Positions 44,641 to 58,313 of a stretch of DNA of 64,000 nt are shown one piece after another; position 1 is the first letter of the stretch, and every line of letters begins with the position of its first letter. A program made the translations under genes and the position numbers. The stretch spans positions 1,003,259 through 1,067,258 of the forward strand of contig VZRN01000227.1 in assembly GCA_013397935.1 (NCBI GenBank), read 5' to 3'. Source of the stretch: Dasyornis broadbenti (taxonomy: Eukaryota; Chordata; Aves; Passeriformes; Dasyornithidae). The notes under the pieces are model-generated. The model did not search any database. It was not told the DNA's origin and was given only the letters and a program-made list of their open reading frames with translations.

Positions 44641-47600
44641 ACTTATCAAGTAGTATTCACACATGAACAAGCAACTGTAAGTATTAACACTGTCAAATGA
44701 AAGCTGTCAGGGAAAGATCATGTTGTCATAAACCAAGAGAAGCTAAAAATTAAATTAGAGGCTGAGCATATTGAACATACAACCAGTAAATAAATGGTTG
44801 TTTCCTTGTAGGAAACCTGAAATTTCTATTTTTCTTATGCTAAAACCCACACATTATTAAAATATTAAAACTGCAAATTACTTAAAATAATTAATATATG
44901 TTAAGAGCATGCAACAGGTCTAAGCTGCACATGTACCAAATGGTTATAAGTGCATCATGTACATGCATACATGAAATCAGCAAAATAATGGCCTGATAAA
45001 CTCTGTAATACTGTTATTTATTGAAATATCTATTAACCATCTATTAAATGCCTATACATAAATTTATATATGAAGTTTTAATAAAAATGCCTCCTTTCCT
45101 AGTCATGCAGTAATGACTCAGTACATAGCTTGCAGCACTACTTAATAATGTTTACTATGGAGCAGTGCAGTACAAATTATAAGATGATCCGAAAAGAGTC
45201 TATTGTTACGGATTTGTTTTACAGAGATGAAAAAGAAACAATATGGTGGTGTTTGTGTTGATTTTCCATTACTAAGAACTACACTGTGAGACTGGAGGAA
45301 AGCTAGGAAGAAGAAGGTCTTTCTCCCTTTTGGATAATCCTATCACCTACTAGGGGAAACAACACAAGGCCTGGTCACCTCGATGTTTCTTACACCTGTA
45401 CATGGAATTTTTAAACAATAAATACACCTGGAAAACACACGTAGACATGAGTACTTGGAAACACCATGCAGTCTCCAGCAGGGTTCTTTCCCTTACCTGG
45501 GCTGATACATAATTCAGCCTCAAAGCCATCATATATTTTGTGTTTGCTGGGCACCTTGTGTTCTGCAAGCTCAAAGCGCGTTACAAACAGAACTACCCTT
45601 TCACAGTGGGCTGGATCATTGTATATTGGCATGAGTATTTCACAGAGTGGTGAAGGAATCCAGCACCTTGCTTAGAGTCACACAGACGGTGGAGTGCTTC
45701 GTGCCGGTGAAGAACAGTAGGATGCACCCTGCTCACCGAGTGTGCTGAGAAGGCTCCTGCCCAGCCTCAGGGCTGTCGTGCCTGCTTCTGTTCTCAGATG
45801 TGATGTAAATGTCAAAAGAAAGAGATTTTGTCTCTCAGTTGCTGGTCCTGCTGCATATTATTCTCCTTAATGATATATCAGGCCCAAATATATCCCGAGG
45901 TCCCCCAGAAAACGCTCGACGTGCTGCTCACAGACTCATAAAAGAAGGAGAAATATTATCTGTCTGCAGAAAGAAAAAGGGTTAACTGCAGTAATTTACA
46001 TCTCATCCCTACACCCAAAAGACTATAAATGAGATAATGAAATTGAAAAATGTGTTTGCATGGTTTAAGAAAAAGCAAATATACAAGAGCTGCCTAATTA
46101 GGCAAGAAGCTAGGGCTGCACAGATGTTTTCATCTGTTCTCATGCCATCAGAAAACATTGAGCAACCTCATCACAGAAACTGGGAGGTCATTTTTCAGAG
46201 TTTTTTGTAATTATATAACAGATAGCTCTTTGGAAAACAGCTCTTATTAATGAACCACAAATAGACACCTCCCTGAGGCTGTGTTAAAGCACATTGTACT
46301 CATTGTGAATAGGACACTGGTAAAACGCAATTAAAAAATTCTCTTATAAGATCATGCAAACCCCTCATAAAATGCATATTTATTTTTCAATCTTTATTAT
46401 AACTGCTTATGAGGGATGCATTGAGACACTTGTAAACTAGTAAGTAAACCTGTATTCTAGACCTGTGCAAGATTCTGCACTAGGTTCTGTTGAAGACATT
46501 AGGTCTGCAAAATTCAGGTATAAGACAGCTGCATTTTTAAAGTTTTGTATTAGTCCAGGAAAGCTCTTGAATTATTTTTTGTCAAAGTTCAGGTTAATGT
46601 TAGATTTTATTTTTTTGTTTTTAAGTATGTTACCATAGGATACTACAGGTGTGATAGCCTTTATAGTTCCTTGGTTACAGCTCTTACAGATTCTTAGTTC
46701 TTGTCTTAGAGACATTTATCCTGAAATATGTGAATAAGAGTCTACATTGTCAAAAGTCCAGAAAGCTGAGCAAGTGCCTCTGAAAGCCCTGGATTTCCGC
46801 ATCAGTTCTGATTATGGTCACTTAATACCTTTCATCCTAGATAGCTGTGTTAGTTTAGAAATGTTACAGATTCCTGTGGCCCAGGCTCTATCTTCAGTGC
46901 CTAAAGTTAGTCCTTAAATCTCTTCTTTGCCTGGCTAACAAGAACCATTGAAATGTGAAGAAGCTTTGGGTGCTTGGCATATTTCAAAATGTCAGGCTGC
47001 TTTTACCTAAATGCTAATTAGATATGTCAGCAAAGGTACTGGAAATTCACAGCACTCTGAAAATATGGTTATCCTTACTTTGGGTCACTGAAGAATATCC
47101 AGGGCCAAGCAAAAAGCATGGCTAGCTGAGAGTTTGCTCCCACACGTAGCTAGAATTGACATTTGCATCTTTCTCTTTAACACTTCTCCAACTAAAATCC
47201 TTCTCACAGCCTTCTCTGCCAATCAAACCCGATCCATCTATGGCTCTCAAAGATTGGTGTTTTATGCTGTGTGGGACATTTGGCTGTCTGCAGAAGATGT
47301 TCACCCTGAGCACCACTTTGCTCCACCCTAAGCAGCAGAACAAGTTATCGGCTGGCAACATGCACCAAGGGACTAATAAGACATCTGAGTGAATGCCAAT
47401 ATCTTGAACTCAGATATGTAGAGGCCTTAGACTCTTCTCATAATCAGTGAAGAAATTAGGGTGTCCAGTGTTTCTCTGATGGATTTTATCCTGACTAGAT
47501 GTCTAGAATGGACCAGCTGATGCACACCACAGATTACCGTTTCCCTGCAGTCATTATGAGCACACCAGAGACACAAACTCAGCTATAGCTATTAGTAGGA

Positions 47601-50600
47601 ATGTCTACAGCCAGTTAAGATGAATCCCTCCTGTGCTTCTGATGAATTACATAGAATAGGCAGCTCTCCTACACTGAATTGAAGCCTTACAAGTCTCATT
47701 TGATCATATGCCTTTTAATAGATAACTGAACATTCAGATAAAAGAAGGAAGAAGACTCAGTGTATAGCAGTGTTATAAATACACAAGAATATGCTGGAGC
47801 ATTGCAGAATAAGAGGACAATCATTAGTGCTTATTTTGGGTATTACTTCAAATTTTTTTGGAAACCATTTGTGATCATCACAGATGCATTTGACTGACTG
47901 CTCTAGCACTTCCTCGATAACATCACCCTTGATCACAAAATACAGAGTGCAAAAATGGGTTAACATGGAATTCCTGCATTAAATAGTAGGGGAAATGCAA
48001 TCCAGGCTAAATATTTTGTATGATCCTCTCTTAATAGTCTCAAACATCCTGGTGTTTAAAAAGCATGAATTAAGCCTACATGTTTGGAGAGGAATCTGAA
48101 GAAACAAATATTTCTCTTGTATTTTTTAAACTACATTTGGCTCTTGAGCTTATATCGTTGTAATAGTAAAATCTAATAAATTTTTTATATAAAGAGTATA
48201 AATTTATATGCAATCACTTGATTCTACCAACTAGGTCCTTATATAACAATACAGAATTAGTTCAAGTCCTCAAGTCTAAATATCTGAACCATTTTTCTTT
48301 GTGTTAGAGTCAGAATGACCATGAACTGAGGCATTTTGGAAAGCAGCTTTTCAGTGCTATAAGATGATAAGTGTAACACATCCAACAGTGTAAGAGCAGC
48401 CAAAGCAGGAAGTGTGAAAGAAGTTTTGGCATGAACATTTTCACTATATTCATATAAACGTTATTTTTCACTGGCCACAAATTCTCTGTGCAATACGAGA
48501 ACTTGTTTTGTTTATTTTGAAGCTGAGGAGAAACTTAGCCAGCAAAGTAACAGCCAATGACAATATGAGAAAATTCCATGGACGTTGAAGACTTCTCAAA
48601 AAACGACCTTTATCTTCTTACGACTATAGCAGGATCATAAGATATTTAGCAATATGATGTAAGTAAACATAATGTAAATCTGTATATGCAAATTAAACTT
48701 GTCTGATATAATAAACTGGTAGGATCTTGCCAATATTTATGCTGGAGGGAATGTTTGGGTATATGCTATCCATTAATGTGTATGAAACTTACACAATTGG
48801 TTCCCAAAACCATAAACTGCCTATACTTTAAGTAGGCCTTCCTTGAAAAAAAAATTCTTCACATATGCAGTTTTTACATGCTGGTAGTGACTGAAACAAG
48901 GGAAGTTAAAAGAACTTCATAGTTGTGTGTGGTTTATAAGCATTAATTAGAGTGGCTCATATGGCTAGCTGTAATAATCAAGAATATCTGCTGAGCTGGA
49001 GCTTCAAAATACCTTGACTATGTTGTGTAAGAGCCAATGTGGACTCTAAACAGTTTTAGTGAAAAACAAAAGAATATAGAAAGGATTTTGAACACTCTCA
49101 AACTGAATTTTGGTACTAGAAAACAATCCACAGTAATGTCTGAATCTTCACATAATGAACTGAATTTTCATTTTAATTACTGTTGAGCTATTATTTTACT
49201 GGAATGGTGTGTTCTAAATATACCAGCACAGAACTTTCTGTCTCAAAACTGAACAAAGGTTTGTTTTCTAGGACAGTCTTGCCATGATGTTCTGAAATCC
49301 AGGTTGGCTCATTGACTCACTGTGTCAAATGTAATCAAATCTGTTACAAATGCTCAGATCTTTAGGTGCTGCCTTAGATATACTTCCAAGGATGAAAAAA
49401 TGGTGCTTGTTTTTCTTCACTTTATCCAGTGTGACATTGCAATTCCAGAAGTCTTTTTTTTCCACAAGAGCAGCACTTGGACATCTAAGAGAAGACCAAG
49501 CCAGCTGCTGTCAGGTTCTCCTCTCCTCCTCCTTAAAGTCTTTGATGTGACTTACAGCTTATGAAGTCCAAACCCACAACATTCATCAACATCAGTCAGT
49601 GAGGGAAGTTAATGAAGTCATGGGAGACTGCTGCCTGGATCAAATCTCTAGGCATCGCTCCAGGTTATCACAAAAATGGGGAATCCCGTTTGTCTAGCTT
49701 GTCTAAAATGGCAACAGACTCCTCAAATCAAGCCCCTGTTTGGCAGTCACATCCACACCAAAACATCAAGCATGTAAATTTAAGAACTGACATATGTCTT
49801 CACAGTCTTTGGTCTGTGTTCTTGACTAGTTTCCTACAACCAGAGCTTATTCAGAAGCTGCCTCTACCAGTGTGTGTATGGTTTTTGTCAGGCTGTGCAT
49901 AGAATTTGTCAGCCTTGACACAAAACTATGGGCTTTTCATACAAAGTAACCAGATTTTGGCTCAACAATAAATTTTCACAAAAGCCATCTTGCTGCTGAT
50001 TGAGTCTCCAGTACCTAACACAAACCATGCTTCTTATTTAAATAACTAGATGAAAGAACTTTTGTATCACTTAAGCTAGGAATTTGATTTGAGCAAGAGG
50101 AAAAATTAATATAAAGTTTACTGTTCTTCCTGATACAGTAATTCTTGGAAAGAGTTTCTGAAGATGCAACAGCTGTGAGCATCAGACCGGCTCTTTATGA
50201 TTTCCTGTGATGTAACTTTTGCCAAAACTTTTGCAGCTGTTAGGCAGTATTTAGGTTGATTTTTTGGATGCAGATCTATGTTAAGTGCTTCAGTGACTCA
50301 TCCAACAGCAATAATCACATGTGCCAGAGGTTATTCCGACATAGATTATATTGCTAAGGTAGCTTTGAAAAAAGCTTAGATGTGTTTATGACTGTTTCTG
50401 GTCTTCATCGGTTGAAAAAAATAACCAAGTTCACAAAGGACCATATAGTCCTGCTGTAGTGCTGTCCATCCCGTGAGGTCAGGGATATTTATCTCGATTT
50501 ATACGTGTTGCCAAATATAAAAGTCAAACAAGCTTTCAGCTGATGAGGTCACTGAGCTCAAGGTAGTACATTTTGATTTGTTCTGAGAATTCTGTCATAA

Positions 50601-51428
50601 ATGACATCTAAAGGCTTATGATGGTTGCACAATGTTCTTGTAGCAAGAAGGAAACTTGCATCAGGCAATCCCTTCTGCTTCTCAGTAGGTTGCCCAATTT
50701 GGGAGAGATCTCAGTATTTATGAGAAAGCTAACATCAACCGGATGGCACTTCTGAGCAGAATAGATTTTTCATGAGACAGTTATATACCACACCACGCGA
50801 TATCACACTATATAGTTGTTCTCTACTTTTTGTCCTTTTGAGTATAATACTGTCAGTCAAAAGGTCTTTTTTCATTTTCTGCTCTTAATTCTATTTCATC
50901 TTTACAGTTCATTTCAAATTCACCCTCACTCTCCTAAGCATGAAAAATAAAGAATGCAGTTTTTTATTAAAGGTCTAAAAGCAAGGAAGACTTTTTTAGA
51001 ACAAAAAAAAAGCTGTGTTATAAGTTGATAATATCTGGTAAGACTTTCTGAATGATTATGGTTTACTGCCAATCTTCATCCAAGAGAGATTTTAATCCAT
51101 AGAGTCATTGGAAACTTATGCAAGTAATGGTCCATGAAATAAATGTAGTGGAATAAATGTAAAATTGTGAAATGTGTATCAGTGAAATTTAAGACTATAA
51201 AGATCACAGAAAAAAACCCAGAAAACAGTGGAATGAGAAATAAGCAGCTGAAGATGCAGAGTAACATCAATTGACAGAGACAAACAAATAAAGGACAAGA
51301 GCAATAGTGACCAATAATGTAATATTATTCAAGAAAATTTCCTGATGAAGATTCACCAAGAGCTGTCAGATCAACTTAAGATCAGCAGTCAGGGGCAATA
51401 GGTGAGTAGCTGACCTTGCAAGACATTT
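44641..51428. other. AT-rich stretch with conserved-element texture
   Basis: No repeat family or gene was recognised over 6.8 kb. 44640-45200 and 45940-46440 are rich in TAATTA and ATTAA cores, including 'ctgcctaattaggca' at 46091-46105. They lack simple repeats, which resembles noncoding regulatory DNA. 45680-45930 contains a modest cluster of CpGs. A coding-like frame with a strong splice donor at 45497/45496 (minus) is discussed as a finding. Confidence 0.35.
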
Positions 51429-51662
51429 ATAGAATAGAATGGAATAGAATAGTTCCAGTTGCAAGGGACCTACAACAATCATCTGGTGCAACTGCCTGAC
51501 CACTTCAGGGCTGATCAAAAATAAAAGCGGGTTATTAAGGCCATTGTTCAAATACTTAAACACTGACAAGATTGGGGCATTGATCACCTCTCCAGGAAGC
51601 CTGTTCCAGTGTTTGTCTCAGTAAAGAAATGCTTCCTAATGTCACATTTGAACATCCCCTTA
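51429..51662 (-). mobile_element. CR1 LINE 3' end, antisense
   Basis: The plus strand starts with repeated 'atagaat' units (the complemented CR1 terminal repeats). It continues 'agttgcaagggacctacaac', 'aatcatctggtgcaactgcc', 'tgaccacttcagggctgatc', 'ctgttccagtgtttgtctca' and 'aaagaaatgcttcctaatgt'. This is a relatively well preserved CR1 3' UTR plus the last ORF2 codons, in minus orientation. The 5' truncation lies near 51662. The repeat tract at 51429-51451 is expanded to several copies. Confidence 0.9.
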
Positions 51663-54600
51663 TTTTATTGGGCTTTGGTTGTTTGGGGATTTTTTTATTA
51701 AATGAGGGCCACCACTATGCTTATTTTTTTAGGATTTCAAGTCAATGTGCGTCATGATGACACTGTATATGAAAATTTACTGAAGAAGAAATTTGTTAAA
51801 CACTAAACAACATGCAGATATTTTTAGAAAGGAAAGTTGAGTTATTTGCTAGGTTTTTCTCAACATACCAGTAAAATGCATTTTGAAACCAAGATCCTTG
51901 TTATATCCTGTTCTAAGTTCAAATTGACAATTCCAGGGTCTTAGAAATAACTAGAGAGATGATCTATTGGGACAAGTACAGAAAACTGTATTTTCCACAG
52001 GAGATAATGGGTAAGACAGTTTACAGAAGACACGGAGGCATACTCAACATGGTTTGGTGTCACCTCACACCCTATTGACTTAACCTGGGTTACACAGGAT
52101 ACCTCTTTGCAGTGAGTGTGTTTCCCATTTTCCACAGGCACACTAGACTTCCTTTGACTGAAGCAGAAAGAGTGTCTCTTTATGGAACACAAATTCTACT
52201 TCTGGCGCTGAAGACTTTCTAGCTCCATCCACTTTTCAAACCATCACTGCAGGTATTAGCCACTCAACAGCTTTCATTTGCATTGATCAGTTGACACAGT
52301 CTATTCTCAGGAGAATTAATCATTAAATTACATCCTAAGAGATACAGGAACAGCAAGCTCTGTGTTAATTTTATGCCATTCTTAATTTTTCATATCTCCT
52401 AGGTGCTGCAGGCTGTGCACACGTGAGTGTTCATGCATCACTTAGTAATGAGACCTATTTGAGTTTTGGAAACTTCTTTCTCATTTTCTGTATTCAGGTG
52501 GTGTGAGAGCTGCAAAATGCCAGATGATTGCTCCTCAACCAATTGTGCCTATGAATATATAAGCGTGTGCCATCAAAATCAAAGAAAATCTCTTTGATTC
52601 ATAAAAATTTTTGACTTATTCTGGTTCCCTTTTTGCCGGTTTAAATTGACAATAATTCCAAGGAAATTGGCATGTCATGAAATCAAAATTCACACCCCAA
52701 AAGATGACATTAAGCTCTGTTAATAATCATTCGCTGGCAGATTAACCTGACCTATGTAAGGAAAACATTTAAAATAGTGTAGAAAATACAACACACTGAC
52801 TGGCTATTCTGATTCTTTGATAATAACAAACACTTCTGAAGTGTTATCATCAAAGAAACTCTGATCATTTCATGAAAGTTAATATATATAATTCCCCCTT
52901 CCATGAAGGTTCAAAAAGAAATTTCTACAGTCATCAGAATGACTTTCCAAGGCATGCTCAAACCATCTGGTTTTTCTATAATATATCTGACTCCACAAAT
53001 ACTGCCCTGTCACTTTTAACTTCCTAAGAGTTCTGTGAACCAAAACCATGTTTGAGATACTGGGCTACAGTTAAAAGTGGTAGGGAACCTATATGGTTGA
53101 AGAAAAGAGGGCACAGTGAGTGTGTGAACTAGAGTTCTTGCTCCTGCATTATGCTGCTGAGCCACCATAAGACCACACACAACTTAGAGGGAGAAGTGCA
53201 AAGATTTTCTAGTCATCAACTGAGATTCTTTAATTGGGAGTAGAGCTCTCATAAATTTCTCTTACAAATTTAGTTTGCTCTGGCTGAGTAACTGTACAAA
53301 CAGAGAGCATTCGCCTGTGACAAACGCTATTCAGAAGCATTGAATTTGCAGCTTAAAAACAAATAACATGGGGTTGTGTTACTTCATGCTGTTGGTGCAC
53401 AACCTTTTCATTGCCATCAGCCGTAAGAAGCTCTCTAAATCAACTGACTAAGCTCTCTCTATCAAACTGGTCAGGTAACTCAACCCAAGCCCATCACACA
53501 ACAGGCTGAGTGCTTGTCATGTGGCCAAAACACGAGAGCCTTCACTTTACCCATTTACCCCTGTCTAATGGCTTCTGAAGCAAAAAGGCTGGAACAGGCT
53601 TATGCAGAATTTTTCTGGAATCTAGCATCCTGAACAGAGGTTGACAGCTTCTGAATACATAAGTATTTCCATAATTGCTTTGTGGGTATAGTCTTGTAGG
53701 TGATCTCTATGAAAATGTTTGAAATTATTTGAGATCACTGAATATAAGGATGAAATATAGGAGATACTCTAAATGTCAAAATTTAGTATTGGCATCCTTG
53801 CTTTTTCCTGGTTGTCCAGTGATAATTTATTATGGATTTCTTTATATGCAGCCAACAGAAAGATCAGAGGGAGAGGAACGCAAATTATGCAAAGCTTTGA
53901 TGCAATATCCTTCCATGCAAAAATTCCATGGCTACAGATACAGTTTTAACTAAGAAACTGAAGGTAAGGAAGGTAGTGTAAAAACACACATCTAAGGCCA
54001 GCCTGCTCACCTTCCCTTCTCTGCCAGCTCTGCTTTTGCAAATTCATGGCTTATGGCAGTTCTCTATTCCAAAATTGTGTTTGTACCTTCAAGTTTTGAT
54101 CTGTCAGAGCACAACAGATTAGCCTGGGCAAAGGAATAACCTTGGGTTTTTTAATAGACTTTGTTTCCGTTTGATAAGTTCCCAGGAAGCATATGGCTGC
54201 AACTTTTGCCCTTCTTAGCTTTCCTTTCTCTGAATAACTCTGCATAATCTTCAGCATGCTCAAGCACAGTTTGAAGTGGGTTAATGGTGGTTTATAAATC
54301 CTAAAGGTATATATGCCTGTTAGACAATATTCAGCTGTATCTAGCTTGGCTATTAATTAAAAGTCAATTAAGAGTTTCCATAGCACCCAGACAAAATGAA
54401 AGAATAACAATTACACTCTGAAGTTGGAGGGAAAAGCTACAGTAATTGTTTCTGCTGATAGGTCTCTTTCACATTTCAGTAAAGAGGGACAATACAAAAT
54501 GAACAGGAGAAAGAATGTACTGAACAAATTGCAAGGCAGGGAGCTATAACTAGCTGAAAGAATGAGTTTCTGGTGAATATTTCAGCAGACTGAATAAGGA

Positions 54601-57600
54601 AAAAGCACTAAAAGTTTGCCTATAACAGTTGCTTTGAAAAAGGTACATTAACTCTTTGGGCACTTCTCAACATGCAATATGGAGTAAAATTAAGTTGGTG
54701 CGGCTCCAGTTAGTTAAGAGGTATTTTTTTTCAGTCTCAAGTTTAATGTTATTCTCACATTTTCTAATAATAAGAACTCTTGAATAGTTTCATTTTCCAT
54801 GTGACAAGCCTGTGTTCAGCCATCGTGAAGGACCCACTGAAGAGAGAGCTAGGCAGTTATTGCAGCATCATCCTTTCAGGCTTCCTGAACATCAGCCTGA
54901 AGTAAAAATCACATCAATGGAAGAAAAAGTGATAGACTGTATCTAAAAGTGAAGAGCTGTAAGCTCTTCATTAGCCTAACTGATATATTTGTTCAAGAGC
55001 TCAGAGATGACACAGATTCTGCCACAGTTCTACTCACCATATTTTCTTGTGGCTGTATCAGCTCACTTGATTTGGGAGGAGAAGTAGAGTTCAGAGCAAG
55101 CCTCAGCATGGTTTTACTTGCCTTTAAATTGGATGTCATAGCACAAATACTTTATGTGACTGGCACCAATGGGAAACCCAAAGGTCACTGTTATTATGAA
55201 CAGAATACCTCACAAAAGTAATCTGCAATACCCAGGTAGTCAGCAGAAGCCACATACTAAGAGGAAATAGGAAGTTCTTCTTACAGGAATGTATCTGAAT
55301 TTCCCTGTTTTTCAGGACTGCCAGACAGGCGACTCTTCATATAGGGTCCAGTACCCAAAACCCAATTCCTATATTAACCACTTGCACAGTGTGTTTATAT
55401 GGTTTAATGGCCCCCACAGTTTTATAAACATAGCTGGGAGCAGGTAGAACTTGGGATGGATGCCTGCATGTAAATGTATAGTGATTAGAAAGCTTAGGAA
55501 ATGGCTTCAAAGGAAAAGATTTAGCAAGTGTAAGTATCATGGGCAAAGTCTTGTTGGAGTCCAGTTCTGGATTTCAGGAACTGAAACCCAATCCCAGTGC
55601 ATTGGTCCATCCTGGTTGAATACCTAGGCTTTCGTATCTCGAATGGGGGCAGCCAGAGCCCAGTGTCCTACCCTGCATAACAACAAAGCGAAACTTTTCC
55701 ACTGAATGAGCAGCAGCCAATGTCTTTTAGTCCTTACTGTTCCCATTAACTCTCTTGGAAGACTTTGTTATAGTCCACGATGAGTCATCTGTGCAATTAT
55801 AATAGCAGAGCAATATTAAAGTGATAGATGAGCCTTAGGTTCCCTTGGAACTGAATGACACCTCAGAAACCACAAAGAGGGCCAGGGACACAGCCAGTAA
55901 TGTCTGAATGACAGCAAGTTAGGCTGTTAATGGAGCCAGCTCCTACTGACAGTGACAGAAATGAAAAGGTGCATAAAACCCGCTCAATGGCTCACTGAGA
56001 GGAGTCTCGTGGCTTCCCTCTACAGAAGGTACCACTAAAACTAGCCTTTACTACTATCAGGGAAAAATAATTGGCAATCTTAACGTAGGGAACTGGTAAA
56101 GGAGCTGCTCAGAAAGGCTCACAGTGGGGTGGAGGGATTTCTGACAGTGCTTCACATGCTGTTTTACAGCCAGAAAGATGCTCTTGTCTTGAAGTTGCTG
56201 CTGGTCAAGAAACTTCAACTGATTTTTAATTCAAGTACAAAGAAGAATAGGATTTGCAAAAGAGCATTTGTTTGTTCTTTGGGCAAGGGGAGGCAATGCT
56301 GCGCTGTTTCTCTGGGAAGGGAAGGGAAGTGCTATTGTCCTCCTGCAACACAAAAGCTTCAGGGTACACACCTCCTCTGGCAAAATGACCTGCAGTCTTC
56401 AGGTGCCATCTGTGCCCACTGAATCAGAGGGAAATTTAGTTTAATAGTCTGATTCAGTTCTATCAGCAGGATAAGTAAGTTGAAAAGAAAAATATGTAAA
56501 CATAACATCAAAACAAAATTTGGTTTTGGATATACTTCAGTAACAAGGGAAGTCACTTTGGGAGAATCTTTCACTTTGAAATTAACAATTCCTGCATCTA
56601 TTTACCAAAACTGCTTGTTTCTGCATGGAATACCAAACATGGAACACCAAAAGAGCTTCAACTGCTTCTTCACCCTTGTCTTATAGCACAACACAGCTTG
56701 TATTATGGAGTGGGAAATACAAAGCTAGTAAAAAAGACTGGTTTAGTTTGTCATAAAATATGTATTTATGAAATCCATTACTATAAGGAGTTTCTACATC
56801 CTGGAATCAGCCACTTATGGAGATCACTGAGATATCAAAACTTTAGGTGGGACACATGGATTTCCAAACTTCAGATGCCGGAACAAGACTCCATCCTTTA
56901 TGCTATTTGTCTTATATCCCTCTGCTAAAGATTTTTTACATACAGCCCTGGAACAACTGCTTTTTCCAGTCCTTGTCAATATTGAACATACTGAATATGC
57001 ACATGTGGACTTGGAAATGTGGGTTTGCAAACTCCTTGCAGTTCCTCAGGTTATAAGCATCAAAACAAAAAATTATCCTCTTTGTCTAACCTGCTTTTAT
57101 CCCACATTAGCTTCAAAATTTCTTCTTTCAGATTGTAAGCTGTTTCTTTCAGTTTCTAATATGTGTATCATTTGACATGAAGTGAGTTTTACAGACAGAA
57201 GCAAACAAGACACAAACTAACCTGAAATTATAGTCAAAGCTCAAAAAGATCAAAGACAAGAAAAAGAAGGCCTCTAGTCTCAATATTAACTTCTAATTAG
57301 AGCTTCTACAACACAAACTGTATTTTACAGTTACAGTGGAAACAAAATTAACAGAAGTACAAAGTCAACACAGAGATCTGGGAAGGGAACAAGTGAGCTA
57401 ATATTTGTTAGTGGACATAGACACCTTTTGGTGTAAAAATCCTCTGTTATGGTGTTAAGTGCGTTCTGTAAGCGCTTGTTAATCACAGTGCCTTAGAGCC
57501 ACTTCTCTTAAAAGAAATTAAACTCTTCCATTCCCTCTCTAACTTCTTGTAGTGGAAAATGAAGTACTATGAGTGTCTCACTCAAGGAAATCTCTATGTG

Positions 57601-58124
57601 AGTCAAGTTTTGCCTGTGTAAGCAGTTCTGAACTGAAAGCTGCATAAGGACTTGGAAAGGGACCTTGATATAATAAAATCTGCACACAAGAAGATGAGCA
57701 AAAAAACAGCACAGAGAAAATACACATGAATAGTAGAGGAGTCATAAACTACAGCCAAACAGATTGATGATGAAATTTTACGGTCTTTGTTTCATTTACA
57801 CGTTATCCAGTTTATAGGAAAAAGAAGCACCTGATTAATAAGCACACCATTCATAACTTACAGGTACTTTGTGCAAACACATAATTCATGAAAAAATGTG
57901 CTGCTGCATGAAAGAGTGACATTGACCGGAATACTCCATTTGAACCTGGAAAATGAATAAAGAAATCAATCACCAAGCAAGCCAGACCACAAATGTCTAC
58001 CTATCTGATTTACCTCTCATTTTGGCTTTTTTTTAAGCTCTCTTCTCTGCTTGTGAGAAAACAAAATTAACACCACTAGAGTTGATTTAAGTATCACTTA
58101 ATAAAACAAACTGTTATTTCTTTT
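51663..58124. other. Long AT-rich stretch, no gene recognised
   Basis: About 6.5 kb without recognised repeats or exons. Frames of 60-97 codons (for example 53729-53953, 54949-55221 and 56129-56422 on the plus strand) have no known domain. The only structural feature noted is a hairpin at 52814-52856. Confidence 0.4.
52814..52856. repeat. Imperfect inverted repeat (hairpin)
   Basis: Outer arms tctttgat (52814-52821) and atcaaaga (52849-52856) pair over eight bases. Inner arms aacactt and aagtgtt pair over seven bases around a three-base loop, with an asymmetric internal loop between the two stems. Total length is 43 bases. It is shorter than a typical microRNA precursor and may be a fragment of a decayed inverted-repeat element or chance. 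Confidence 0.6.
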
Positions 58125-58313
58125 CTATGAGAGTGCTGAGACACTGGCACAGGTTACCCAGAGAAGCTGTGGCTGCCCCATCCCTGCAATTGGCAAAGGC
58201 CAGGTTGGATGGGGCTTTGAGCAACCTGGTCTAGTGGAAGGTGCCCCTCCCCATGGCAAAGGAGGTGGATGATCTGTAAGGTTCCTTCCAGTCCAAATCA
58301 TTCTATGATTCTA
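58125..58313 (+). mobile_element. CR1 LINE 3' end, sense
   Basis: The sequence reads 'gctgagacactggcacaggt', 'tacccagagaagctgtggct', 'gccccatccctgcaattggc', 'aaggccaggttggatggggc', 'tttgagcaacctggtctagt' and 'ggtgcccctccccatggcaa'. The end is 'ccttccagtccaaatc' plus 'attctatgattcta'. This is a close match to the standard avian CR1 end, with an intact terminus at 58313. It is 5'-truncated to under 200 bases. It looks like one of the younger CR1 copies in the window. Confidence 0.93.

Noticed and set aside
45640..45690. 'ccttgcttagagtcacacag' resembling a SINE core
   Set aside because: Only one short block matches; it overlaps the possible exon region and is not enough to call.
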